64,000 nucleotides of DNA, taken from assembly GCA_017417315.1 (NCBI GenBank), contig JAFPZK010000053.1, forward strand, positions 186,001 to 250,000, read 5' to 3'. The translations under genes were made by a program, and so were the position numbers. Below the pieces are notes generated by a model. The model made no database searches. It saw nothing but the letters and a program-made list of their open reading frames with translations, and was not told the DNA's origin. Positions 34,365 to 42,127 of the stretch are shown in pieces (positions within the stretch are counted from its first letter, which is position 1; every line of letters starts with the position of its first letter). This stretch comes from Bacteroidales bacterium. Lineage in GTDB: Bacteria; Bacteroidota; Bacteroidia; Bacteroidales; UBA3824.

Positions 34365-35631
34365 ATTAGGTGAGATTTTGGATGTAAAACGAGGAGCAAG
34401 CCTTGCCGGAGAATATTATGCAACGCAAGGAGAATATATTCGTTTGACCTGTGGTAACTTTGATTACAACAATAATTGTTTCAAAGATAACACCTCGAAA
34501 GACAATCTCTTTTACATCGGTCCGATAAAACCTGAGTTTATTATGCAAAAAGGTGATATTATTACACCTTTGACAGAACAAGCAATAGGATTGCTTGGCT
34601 CTACTGCGTTAATTCCCGAAAGTGGGAAATACATTCAAAGTCAGGATGTTGCAAAAATTATTTGCAAAGAAGACAAGTTGTATCCAAAATTTGCATTTTA
34701 TCTGATTTCTTCAAAATTGATTAGAACTCAGTTAAGTGCTGCGGCTCAACAGACTAAAATTCGACACACATCTCCTGATAAAATTAAAGATTGTGTTGCT
34801 TGGATACCGAGGCTTGAAGAGCAAAAAACAATAGGCGATTTACTTTCTAAAATTGACTCCAAAATCGCCTTGAACCGTCGCATCAATACCCGTCTTGAAC
34901 AAATCGCCAAACGCCTTTACAACTATTGGTTTGTTCAGTTTGATTTTCCGAATGCTGACGGCAAGCCATATAAGTCAAGCGGTGGCAAAATGGTTTGGAA
35001 CGAACAACTTAAAAGAGAAATCCCCGAAGGGTGGGAGGTGAAAAGTGTATCAGAACTTACTACATCTGCACGTGGTGTTTCTTATACTGCAAAAGATGAA
35101 AAGTCTGCAAGTGATGAAAATGTTGTTTTGATTCTTCGCGGCAATAATATTTCGGAGAATCATATAGTGTATGATGGAAATACTGTATATGTAGATTCAT
35201 CTTTTGTTGCCGAGGATCAAAAGATAAAAAAATATGATGTAGTAATCACTATGTCAAGTGGTAGTAAAGAACACGTTGGCAAATCGGCAATGTTCTTCTA
35301 TGATTCAGAACATTCTTATGGCGCATTTTGCAACAAACTAACCCCAAAGAAAGATTGTCAGTTTTTTATCGAAAACTATTTGCATTCAGACCTTTTTATA
35401 AAATTCATTCGACAGAGTTGCTCGGGTACAGGCATAAATAATTTGACGAATGCACATTTTGCAAAATCATTGTTTGCATTTCCATCTGATTCTATTTTGC
35501 AATCTTTCAATAATAAGGTAAGGGCAATTTATGATGAAAGAGGTAACCTTGAACAAGAAACCGCCGCTCTCACCGCCCTCCGTGACCGGCTGTTGCCGCT
35601 ATTGATGAACGGACAAGTAGAGGTGGCGTGA
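34345..35631 (+). CDS. hsdS: Type I restriction-modification specificity subunit
   Basis: 428 residues with two target-recognition domains. TRD1 spans about 1-155 and is followed by the conserved spacer LEEQKTIGDLLSKIDSKIAL with a long helix; TRD2 spans about 220-380 (IPEGWEVKSVSELTTSARGV onward) and ends in a second helix (NLEQETAALTALRDRLLPLL). It sets the recognition sequence for HsdM and HsdR. Length is normal and both helices are present. No second or inverted hsdS copy is seen nearby, so there is no obvious shufflon. Confidence 0.93.
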   Translation: MELKKYKLGEILDVKRGASLAGEYYATQGEYIRLTCGNFDYNNNCFKDNTSKDNLFYIGPIKPEFIMQKGDIITPLTEQAIGLLGSTALIPESGKYIQSQDVAKIICKEDKLYPKFAFYLISSKLIRTQLSAAAQQTKIRHTSPDKIKDCVAWIPRLEEQKTIGDLLSKIDSKIALNRRINTRLEQIAKRLYNYWFVQFDFPNADGKPYKSSGGKMVWNEQLKREIPEGWEVKSVSELTTSARGVSYTAKDEKSASDENVVLILRGNNISENHIVYDGNTVYVDSSFVAEDQKIKKYDVVITMSSGSKEHVGKSAMFFYDSEHSYGAFCNKLTPKKDCQFFIENYLHSDLFIKFIRQSCSGTGINNLTNAHFAKSLFAFPSDSILQSFNNKVRAIYDERGNLEQETAALTALRDRLLPLLMNGQVEVA

Positions 35632-35668
35632 AAGAGAAAATCTCTTGGGGTGTGTGTAAAAAAAAGTT

Positions 35669-35698
35669 TTTGTGTTATCGAAAAAAATCCTATCTTTC
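35669..35698 (+). promoter_or_regulatory. Promoter of the lipoprotein gene at 35725
   Basis: TTTG (35669-35672), an 18-bp spacer and TATCTTTC (35691-35698) resemble the Bacteroidetes consensus with one mismatch at the end of the -7 box. Confidence 0.55.
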
Positions 35699-35724
35699 AC
35701 CCCGAAAATCAAAATACCATCAAT

Positions 35725-37551
35725 ATGAAAAATACAATTAAATTTGCCGCCGTTGCCGCATTTTTGCTTGCATCGTGCGCGGGCGGCAGCAATCAGAACC
35801 AAAACCAAACCAACGCCGCAGACTCCACCGCCGCTGTGCCACAAGATTCAGTAACCGTAGTAGAACAACCTGCCGAATCAAACGAATCTAACGTGTATGC
35901 CGATACCATCTTTGCCGAAGACGTGGCACTAAAAGTGTATCAACTCAAAAAACTAAAAGGCTATTCCTACGAAAAGACCCGCAACTCAAACCAATACGCC
36001 TCGCTTTCGGGTTGGAACGACAACGAAGGCACCTACCTTGAAATTGAGTGTTTCAAGCGGAAAGACGGCGCAATTTGTGCATACGTAAACATCTACGAAG
36101 AGGCTGAGGGCGACAGAAGTACCATCGAAAACAATTGGTACTTATTAAAGGACAATCAGTTGACCAAAACGGAAAGTGCCGTTACCGGTCATCCGCTCGA
36201 TTGGTATTGCGACGAACTCGGCAAACTCGATTTCATCAACAACGAATCTTATACAGCCGGAAACGAAAAAATATGGAATGAGTTTTCTGAGAGAGCCACC
36301 AACGGTGAGTACCAATTAAACCGCAAAGGTATCAACACATTAGAAATCAAGGCGTATGACAATTGTCGCGGCATAAGTCCCGTACTCGTTGATTGGAACG
36401 GCGAAGAATTCGTAAAGCGCACACCGCAAGTAAAATACTATCTCCACGATGAAAGTTTCGGTCCGATATTTTGTGCCGACAAGTTTCCCGACCTTTCGTC
36501 GCTTAGAGAATACAAGACCAAGGAGAAAGACGGCAAAATTCAACTCCTGAAAAACAATGAACTCGTGGCGGAATTCACCCTCAAAAACAACCTCGTGAAG
36601 GATTTCGACGTTTTCTCGCCCGAATATTATTTTTGGCAGCAATGGGGTCCCGGAATGTCTGCCGAAGACATTTATCAACATTTCAAAAAGATTGAAAAAG
36701 ACGACCAAGGCAACTACTATGTGCCGTGGTTTGAGAAAGTGAGGTTTTATGTCAACAATGCCGACCTTAAAAACTCCGACCTTCAAAACCCGCAATTCGC
36801 TCTCGGAGCAAAAGTTACCAAAGTTCGTGTTATCGGCAATGAACCTGCCAAAGCCACTTTTGCCCTGATGCCCAAGAAGATAACCGTTGAAAACTACAAC
36901 GACCCTGATTCGTGGGACAAGACCACCACTGTCTATACCTTTCAATACGACGACAAACACCGCATTACCGAGGTGGGAGTTGACAACAAACCCTACATCC
37001 AAATTAAATATACCGACAATCAAATCGACTTAGTAAGAGGCGAGACACATACTGAGGGCGAGGTAGAAGGAGAGGTTTACACCATCGACGGCTCAAACAT
37101 CCACATCAATTATTACGGCGAAGACGGCGAGGCTCCCATCAATTTTGAGAACGGACACATAAAATCCATTTCCAACGAGGTTGACGATTGGTGCAAATAC
37201 ACTTGGGACGGCGATTTGATAACGTCCATCGACTATAATTTGGAGAATCTCACCGTAAGTTATGAGTACGAGCGCGGCGATTATTTCCTCGACCACCAAG
37301 TAATTGACCTTGAATACCTTATCCGCGAAGGACGTTTTGAGATCAACCAATCGACATTCTTCACCGCAACACCTTTCCGTTGCCGCAGCGAGAAACTGCC
37401 AAAGAAAATTATCTACGACGGCTCAAACGTAAAAGCCGAGATTTCCATTGGATACATCTTCGGCAGCAACGGCGAAATAGAACGTATCAATTGCAGCGAT
37501 TACAAATACAACAATCGTCTGTTTAATAGGTCAATAGCGATTGAGTATTAG
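35725..37551 (+). CDS. Uncharacterised large lipoprotein
   Basis: 608 residues from the ATG at 35725; a longer frame from 35650 would place 25 residues before the signal and overlap the promoter. The signal MKNTIKFAAVAAFLLASC gives a lipidated Cys18, followed by an Asn/Gln-rich low-complexity linker (GGSNQNQNQTNAADSTAA). The rest is rich in aromatic and charged residues; the C-terminal 200 residues (YTFQYDDKHRITEVGVDN, KYTDNQIDLV) recall RHS/YD-type or DUF4595-like beta strands. No function is assigned. It converges on the next gene with only 8 bp between the stops. Confidence 0.78.
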   Translation: MKNTIKFAAVAAFLLASCAGGSNQNQNQTNAADSTAAVPQDSVTVVEQPAESNESNVYADTIFAEDVALKVYQLKKLKGYSYEKTRNSNQYASLSGWNDNEGTYLEIECFKRKDGAICAYVNIYEEAEGDRSTIENNWYLLKDNQLTKTESAVTGHPLDWYCDELGKLDFINNESYTAGNEKIWNEFSERATNGEYQLNRKGINTLEIKAYDNCRGISPVLVDWNGEEFVKRTPQVKYYLHDESFGPIFCADKFPDLSSLREYKTKEKDGKIQLLKNNELVAEFTLKNNLVKDFDVFSPEYYFWQQWGPGMSAEDIYQHFKKIEKDDQGNYYVPWFEKVRFYVNNADLKNSDLQNPQFALGAKVTKVRVIGNEPAKATFALMPKKITVENYNDPDSWDKTTTVYTFQYDDKHRITEVGVDNKPYIQIKYTDNQIDLVRGETHTEGEVEGEVYTIDGSNIHINYYGEDGEAPINFENGHIKSISNEVDDWCKYTWDGDLITSIDYNLENLTVSYEYERGDYFLDHQVIDLEYLIREGRFEINQSTFFTATPFRCRSEKLPKKIIYDGSNVKAEISIGYIFGSNGEIERINCSDYKYNNRLFNRSIAIEY

Positions 37552-37559
37552 CCGTTGTT

Positions 37560-39137
37560 CTATTTCACCTCATACTTGAATGTATAAATGCTGTCGCGCT
37601 GGTTTTGGATTGTGCCGGGGAACTCGTGGCGCGTGCCCAAATCCACGACCGTCACATTGAATTTCACCGGGGCGGTGCGGGATACGTCGTGCGAATGATA
37701 ACGGACTACACGTATGGTATAAGTGCCCTTGGTCGCCTTGGTCCAATAGGCGTTTTCCTGCGGGTTGTTGACGTGCTTTTGACCGTTGGGCAGATACTTG
37801 CCGTTGCGATCGGTGTAGGTCATATTGGCATCAAGATCAAACGTGCCGCTGCCGCCGCGACAACTTGAACGTTTTTTCTCTACCGAAAGCTCATTGCCGC
37901 AAGGGTCAATCACTTGAAGATCAAGGTCGGCGTGGCAATACCACTGAATGTTGATTTTCAGTTCGCCGGTCTTGCCCTTCAAATCGTTGATGTTGTCCTG
38001 TTGTTTTTTCTTCAACGGTACTTCGAGCGTCGGCTCCGAGACCTTGCGGTTGACAGTTGCGCTATTGTAGCCTTCCTTGGAGGCTTCGAGGTTCACATTA
38101 CTGTTTTTAGGAATCGTGATTGTTACAATGCCGTTCATGTCCGTCGTGTAATTCTTGCCGTTGTGCTTGACCACCGCGCCCGGCAAAGGCTTTTTGGTGT
38201 CGGCGTCAATTACTTTTATGGTCTTGGTCTCAACGTCTTTTTTCAGTGGAATTACAATGGTGTCGCCCGCCTCATCGACAGTGGTTTTCACGATTTCGGT
38301 GATATAACCGGCTTTGGACGCTTCGAGGTTGATAGCATCGCCCTCGTTGATTTTTATCTTCACCTGGCCGTTGTTGTCGGTGGTGTAATCCTTGCCGTTG
38401 AATTTCACCTTGGCACCCGGAATTGGCTTCTGGGTCTCGGCGTCAATTACTTTTACCACCTTGTCATAACTGATTTTGCTGAGCGGAATGGTTATCACAT
38501 TGCCGTTGACGTCGGAAACCTTGCCTTGGAAATTGCCGCTTACATAGCCTTTTTTGGACGCAATGATTGTGATTGCATTGCACAAATCCAATTGCAACGA
38601 CACCTGACCCTGACCGTCGGTATTCGATACCTTGTCCAAATATTTCACTTCGGCATCCGGCAACGGCTCTTTGGTCTCGGCGTCGATTACCTTGACGGTC
38701 TTGTCAGCAAGACCGCCGCTCATTTTCACAATCTTGTAATCGTCTTCGGGATAATTCTTGAACTTGTCACCAAAATGCACCGCCTGACATTCTCTCTCGG
38801 AATTTACGAAAGCCGAATCCACCGACCCGCCAAAAAGCACGTACCACAATGGCTGGCTGATGTTTTCGACATCGAATTTGGCTGCGTCGTTGGTTGTAAG
38901 TGACAAATCCACAGGAGTTTTGCTGCCAAAAGTGGAGACATCGAGATAATGGAATCCACAATTTTGCTGCGCCGCCGGCTGTCCCGCATTGTCCAAAATC
39001 TGCACGTGCACTGACCTTTTGATCGGTATCAGCAACAACAATGGCAACAAAAACAGCAATATCCACCACGGGAATTTCCTGTCCTTGACCACCAAAACAT
39101 ATTCTTGGCTTTCGCCGTTTGCAACAAACTGTGTCAT
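37560..39137 (-). CDS. Membrane-anchored repeat protein with DUF2135-like C-terminus
   Basis: 525 residues with one TM at about 22-40 and the rest probably outside the cytoplasm. Three internal repeats of about 72 residues (146-220, 226-299, 305-376) each start with KVIDA(E/D)T(K/Q)(E/K)P(L/I)P and carry YTTDxNGxV and ASKxGY, as in carboxypeptidase-regulatory/PEGA-type domains. The C-terminus from about 392 (INIQWYCHADLDLQVIDPCG, ENAYWTKATKGTYTIRVV) matches the DUF2135/YfaP pattern. The N-terminal 40 residues lack a cleavable signal. The role is unknown; a surface or periplasmic scaffold is a guess. Confidence 0.75.
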   Translation of the reverse strand: MTQFVANGESQEYVLVVKDRKFPWWILLFLLPLLLLIPIKRSVHVQILDNAGQPAAQQNCGFHYLDVSTFGSKTPVDLSLTTNDAAKFDVENISQPLWYVLFGGSVDSAFVNSERECQAVHFGDKFKNYPEDDYKIVKMSGGLADKTVKVIDAETKEPLPDAEVKYLDKVSNTDGQGQVSLQLDLCNAITIIASKKGYVSGNFQGKVSDVNGNVITIPLSKISYDKVVKVIDAETQKPIPGAKVKFNGKDYTTDNNGQVKIKINEGDAINLEASKAGYITEIVKTTVDEAGDTIVIPLKKDVETKTIKVIDADTKKPLPGAVVKHNGKNYTTDMNGIVTITIPKNSNVNLEASKEGYNSATVNRKVSEPTLEVPLKKKQQDNINDLKGKTGELKINIQWYCHADLDLQVIDPCGNELSVEKKRSSCRGGSGTFDLDANMTYTDRNGKYLPNGQKHVNNPQENAYWTKATKGTYTIRVVRYHSHDVSRTAPVKFNVTVVDLGTRHEFPGTIQNQRDSIYTFKYEVK

Positions 39138-39171
39138 ATCAAAATCTCCATTTAAAGTTTTTAATCCAAGG

Positions 39172-39202
39172 CAAAAATAATATGGATTTTAGAGATTTGC
39201 AA
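39172..39202 (-). promoter_or_regulatory. Promoter of the repeat-protein gene
   Basis: On the minus strand TTG (39202-39200), a 20-bp spacer and TATTTTTG (39179-39172) match the Bacteroidetes consensus, 35 bp upstream of the ATG on 39137. Confidence 0.7.
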
Positions 39203-39213
39203 GATTATTTCGC

Positions 39214-39248
39214 AAAAAAAATCGACATTACCACGGGCTATAAGCCCG
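39214..39248 (-). terminator. Possible terminator of the GH127 gene
   Basis: CGGGCT/AGCCCG (39234-39248) lies 12 bp after the GH127 stop; the T run on the minus strand is a further 12 nt away, so the structure is imperfect. Confidence 0.3.
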
Positions 39249-39259
39249 CCCCCCGACAA

Positions 39260-41200
39260 TTACTTGAAATCCAAATAAATGCAGTATTTCTCGTCGCCGA
39301 TTTCGTAAAGAGGGACAAAAACCTGCGGCTCGTCCTGTCCGATGGTGCGGTAATGGCTTTGTGTCCAACGGACAAGGCGGTATTGCTGGTCGATTTCGCG
39401 GCTGAGGAACGTTTCGGGCTTGTCCTTTTTGCCCTTGACGACCACCTGACGGTCTGACTTAGCCGCCAAGACAATCGGTCCGTCCATTACGGCGTACTTG
39501 TCGCTGCCGGGCAACTGTTTGGTATAAAGACGATCCTTGAACTCCAACACAATTTCGTCGTTCTTCCAGTTGCGGCGGACGACAATGAAACCGTCTTTTG
39601 TCTGGCAATCAACGTTTTGCGAATTGATTGTTAGCGTCGGCTTCTCCACTGTCCACGACGGAACGCGGAATTTGAGTTCAAATTCGCCGTCGCCGTCAGC
39701 CTCCACCTTGAAAATCATCCTGAACCTCGGCATGTACGGATCTTTGTTCCAAGTCTGCGCGGCAAAATTCTGCGAAATTTTCACCTTTCTGCCGTTAACC
39801 TCCGTCTCGCCCTCAGAAGGAATGTACTGGCTTGTCAGGATGCCGCCATCGTATTGATAATAAATGATTTGCGCATACTTTGCCTGAGCCTGTACGAGCG
39901 AGCCGTGGCAACAATAAAAATCCATCGTGGGAGTGCCCCAGCCTTTTTCGCCGCCCTTGGAATAGCCCGCGCCCATCGGCAAAAAATACGCAATCATTCC
40001 CGTCTTCGGGTGCTGCTGCGCCAAGATGCCGTTGTAAAGGTTGGTCTCCATATAATCCGAAAATTCAAACTTGCCCGTAAACCTCAGCAGATAATCCGCC
40101 GTGCGCATCATATTATAGACCGTGCAGTGCTCCTGATTGTTTTCGCCGGTGAAATCTGCAATCTGACCGGGCGCAATCCAGTGTTCGCCCGCGTTCTGAC
40201 CGCCCGTGCAGAAACTTTCGCGGTCGTGGACGGCGCATTTCCAGAATTTTTCTGTCAACGACTTCCAATAATCGTTGCCCGTAGCCTCATACATCTTGGC
40301 GGCTCCGTGCGACCACGGAATCGAGGCGTTGGCGTGTTCCCTCGAAAGCGCGTCCTCGCCTTTGGCAAGCCCCTGAAAAACAGACGGATTGCCATAACGA
40401 GAGGCAAGCGTCAGGTACTTCTTGTCTTTGGTCTCCTGATACATTTCAGCCCAGATTTCCAACATTCCCGAAGTCTCGCCGCCATAAATCATATTTTCTT
40501 TTTTGGCTTTGACGAGCCTGTCGGTCCAATCCACGTACCAATCCGCCATCTTGTCGAGGATTTCAAGTGCCTGACGGTTGCCCGCCGCCTTGTACATGTC
40601 GAAAAGCCCCATCAAAGTCTTGTGCAGGGTGTACTGCGGCGACCAGATGCTCTCGCCCGCAACCATTAGGTCGAGGTACTTTTCGGGAATGGGGGCGCAC
40701 CATCTGCCGCCGTTTTTCTGCTGACAGAGGGCGAGTTCGCTGACAATATGGTCTGCCTTTGCCTTTACCGACATGTCGCCCGTAGAAGCATAGATATACG
40801 CCGCCGCCGAAAGCCAATGTCCGAGAAAATGTCCACGGAGTTGGTTCATAGGCGACTCCCAGCCCCAATGAAAATCCTCCAGATTCTGTTCCCTGCCGCC
40901 CACCATGATGAGGTTGTCCTTCTTGATGCCCGCCTCAAAATAAAAATTTTGAAGCAACTTGTCGCTCGAAAGGCTCATCATGTAATTGTAGTTGAGGGCA
41001 AATCTCTGTTGGAACAGCGAGGGCAGCAGGCGCACCTTGCCTGTCTCAAAATGTTTTAGTGCTGGCGTTATATCTTTTTGATATTCAAACGCCTGCGCGG
41101 AGTTACTTGAAGTATTTCCTCCGTCGTTGATGTAGATGATTTGGGCATTGCACACCAATCCCAATACGGCAAAAGCCGTCGCAAAAAGAAATTTTCTCAT
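39260..41200 (-). CDS. GH127-family beta-L-arabinofuranosidase (DUF1680)
   Basis: 646 residues with a Sec signal ending near CNAQ. The alpha/alpha-barrel catalytic region has the zinc-site and nucleophile residues of the family: Glu357 and Cys359 in QEHCTVYNM and Cys430-Cys431 in FYCCHGS, equivalent to the Glu, Cys and Cys-Cys set of characterised GH127 enzymes (one Cys is the nucleophile). It removes terminal beta-L-arabinofuranose from plant glycans, probably in the periplasm. No SusCD pair is adjacent, so it stands alone. Family assignment is firm; exact substrate is inferred. Confidence 0.9.
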   Translation of the reverse strand: MRKFLFATAFAVLGLVCNAQIIYINDGGNTSSNSAQAFEYQKDITPALKHFETGKVRLLPSLFQQRFALNYNYMMSLSSDKLLQNFYFEAGIKKDNLIMVGGREQNLEDFHWGWESPMNQLRGHFLGHWLSAAAYIYASTGDMSVKAKADHIVSELALCQQKNGGRWCAPIPEKYLDLMVAGESIWSPQYTLHKTLMGLFDMYKAAGNRQALEILDKMADWYVDWTDRLVKAKKENMIYGGETSGMLEIWAEMYQETKDKKYLTLASRYGNPSVFQGLAKGEDALSREHANASIPWSHGAAKMYEATGNDYWKSLTEKFWKCAVHDRESFCTGGQNAGEHWIAPGQIADFTGENNQEHCTVYNMMRTADYLLRFTGKFEFSDYMETNLYNGILAQQHPKTGMIAYFLPMGAGYSKGGEKGWGTPTMDFYCCHGSLVQAQAKYAQIIYYQYDGGILTSQYIPSEGETEVNGRKVKISQNFAAQTWNKDPYMPRFRMIFKVEADGDGEFELKFRVPSWTVEKPTLTINSQNVDCQTKDGFIVVRRNWKNDEIVLEFKDRLYTKQLPGSDKYAVMDGPIVLAAKSDRQVVVKGKKDKPETFLSREIDQQYRLVRWTQSHYRTIGQDEPQVFVPLYEIGDEKYCIYLDFK

Positions 41201-41240
41201 AATTTTAGTAATTGTCAGTATGGATATTGCGAAAAAAATC

Positions 41241-42023
41241 TTACTTATTGAACTCTCCCAAAATATCCTTGAACTCCTGCGGAATCATCGAAAGAATCTT
41301 GTCAACAATCCACTGCGGAATCTCCTTGTAAAAAGCCTCTGCGATGCCGCCCGTGATGCACACGAGCGTGTCGGTGTCGCCGCCAAGCGAAACTCCAAGC
41401 CTTATCGCGCTCTCAAAGTCAAAACTTTCCAAAAATGCTATAATAGCCTCTGGCACAGTGCCTTGACACGAGCCATCGAAATCGTAGGTTGAACGTATCC
41501 TGGCGCAGGTGCGGCCGAGGTCGTAATCGAATGTTTCCTCGATGTAATCCTTGATTTCCTGCTTTGACTTGCCGTTGCGTGCGAGGAAAATCGCCGCCGC
41601 CGTAGCCTGTGCGCCCTTGATGCCCTCGGGATGGTTATGGGTGATTTCGGCGGATTTTTTGGCAATCTCCAACGTCTCCTCCAACGTGTCAAACGCCCAG
41701 CCGACCGACGAAACACGCATCGCCGAGCCGTTGCCCCAAGAATTGTAAGGACGGCGGTTGTCAGAATGTAACCATTTGTAATAGCCATTACCGTATGCTC
41801 CCATCGGATTCGGATAACGTTTGCCAAAATCCACAAGACATTCCTCCAACTTCTCAAATGTGTGCTGCTTGTCGATGACGAGCCATTTGGCAACCGCCAC
41901 CGTAACAATGGAATCGTCGGTAAACTCGCAGCGTGGGTGAAAGAACTCAAAATCAACCGACTTGTGATTGTTGAACTCATAAATCGAACCCACAGTATCG
42001 CCTATAATTGCTCCTAAAATCAT
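41241..42023 (-). CDS. ADP-ribosylglycohydrolase-family protein
   Basis: 260 residues from the ATG on 42023 (MILGAIIGDTVGSIYEF). An in-frame extension to 42080 is AT-rich and overlaps the terminator of the neighbouring gene. The dinuclear metal-site motifs are present: FTDDSIVTVAVA near the N-terminus and SLGGDTDTLVCITGGIAEA near the C-terminus, with GNGSAMRVSSVGWAF and THNHPEGIKGAQA between, as in DraG/ARH-type hydrolases. It would remove ADP-ribose from a protein or nucleic acid; the substrate is unknown. Confidence 0.88.
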   Translation of the reverse strand: MILGAIIGDTVGSIYEFNNHKSVDFEFFHPRCEFTDDSIVTVAVAKWLVIDKQHTFEKLEECLVDFGKRYPNPMGAYGNGYYKWLHSDNRRPYNSWGNGSAMRVSSVGWAFDTLEETLEIAKKSAEITHNHPEGIKGAQATAAAIFLARNGKSKQEIKDYIEETFDYDLGRTCARIRSTYDFDGSCQGTVPEAIIAFLESFDFESAIRLGVSLGGDTDTLVCITGGIAEAFYKEIPQWIVDKILSMIPQEFKDILGEFNK

Positions 42024-42056
42024 AATGAAGTGTTTGTTTTGTTTATAATAAAAAAA

Positions 42057-42106
42057 CGAAATCGGTCGCAGATATGTCATTTATAATATTTATGCGACCG
42101 ATTTCG
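42057..42106 (-). terminator. Terminator of the PAS/SpoIIE gene
   Basis: On the minus strand, 14-bp complementary arms (42093-42106 and 42057-42070, CGAAATCGGTCGCA type) are followed by seven T residues. The longer string ATGCACGAAATCGGT is shared with the terminator at 45323-45357. Confidence 0.75.
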
Positions 42107-42127
42107 TGCATTATGTTTTTGTGGGGC

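Noticed and set aside
34345..35631. Phase-variable hsdS shufflon
   Set aside because: Only one hsdS copy is present, with no inverted partial copies or recombinase gene nearby; only the short direct repeat at the start codons is noted.
37914..38903. Long plus-strand ORF of 329 residues opposite the repeat protein
   Set aside because: It is an antisense shadow; the minus-strand protein has a TM, clear domain repeats and a promoter, while the plus-strand frame repeats only because the gene does.
39181..39457. Plus-strand ORF starting MDFRDLQDYFAKKIDITTGY across the end of the GH127 gene
   Set aside because: It runs antisense to the GH127 coding region, and its first 80 bp contain the promoter of the neighbouring minus-strand gene; the reading is a chance frame.
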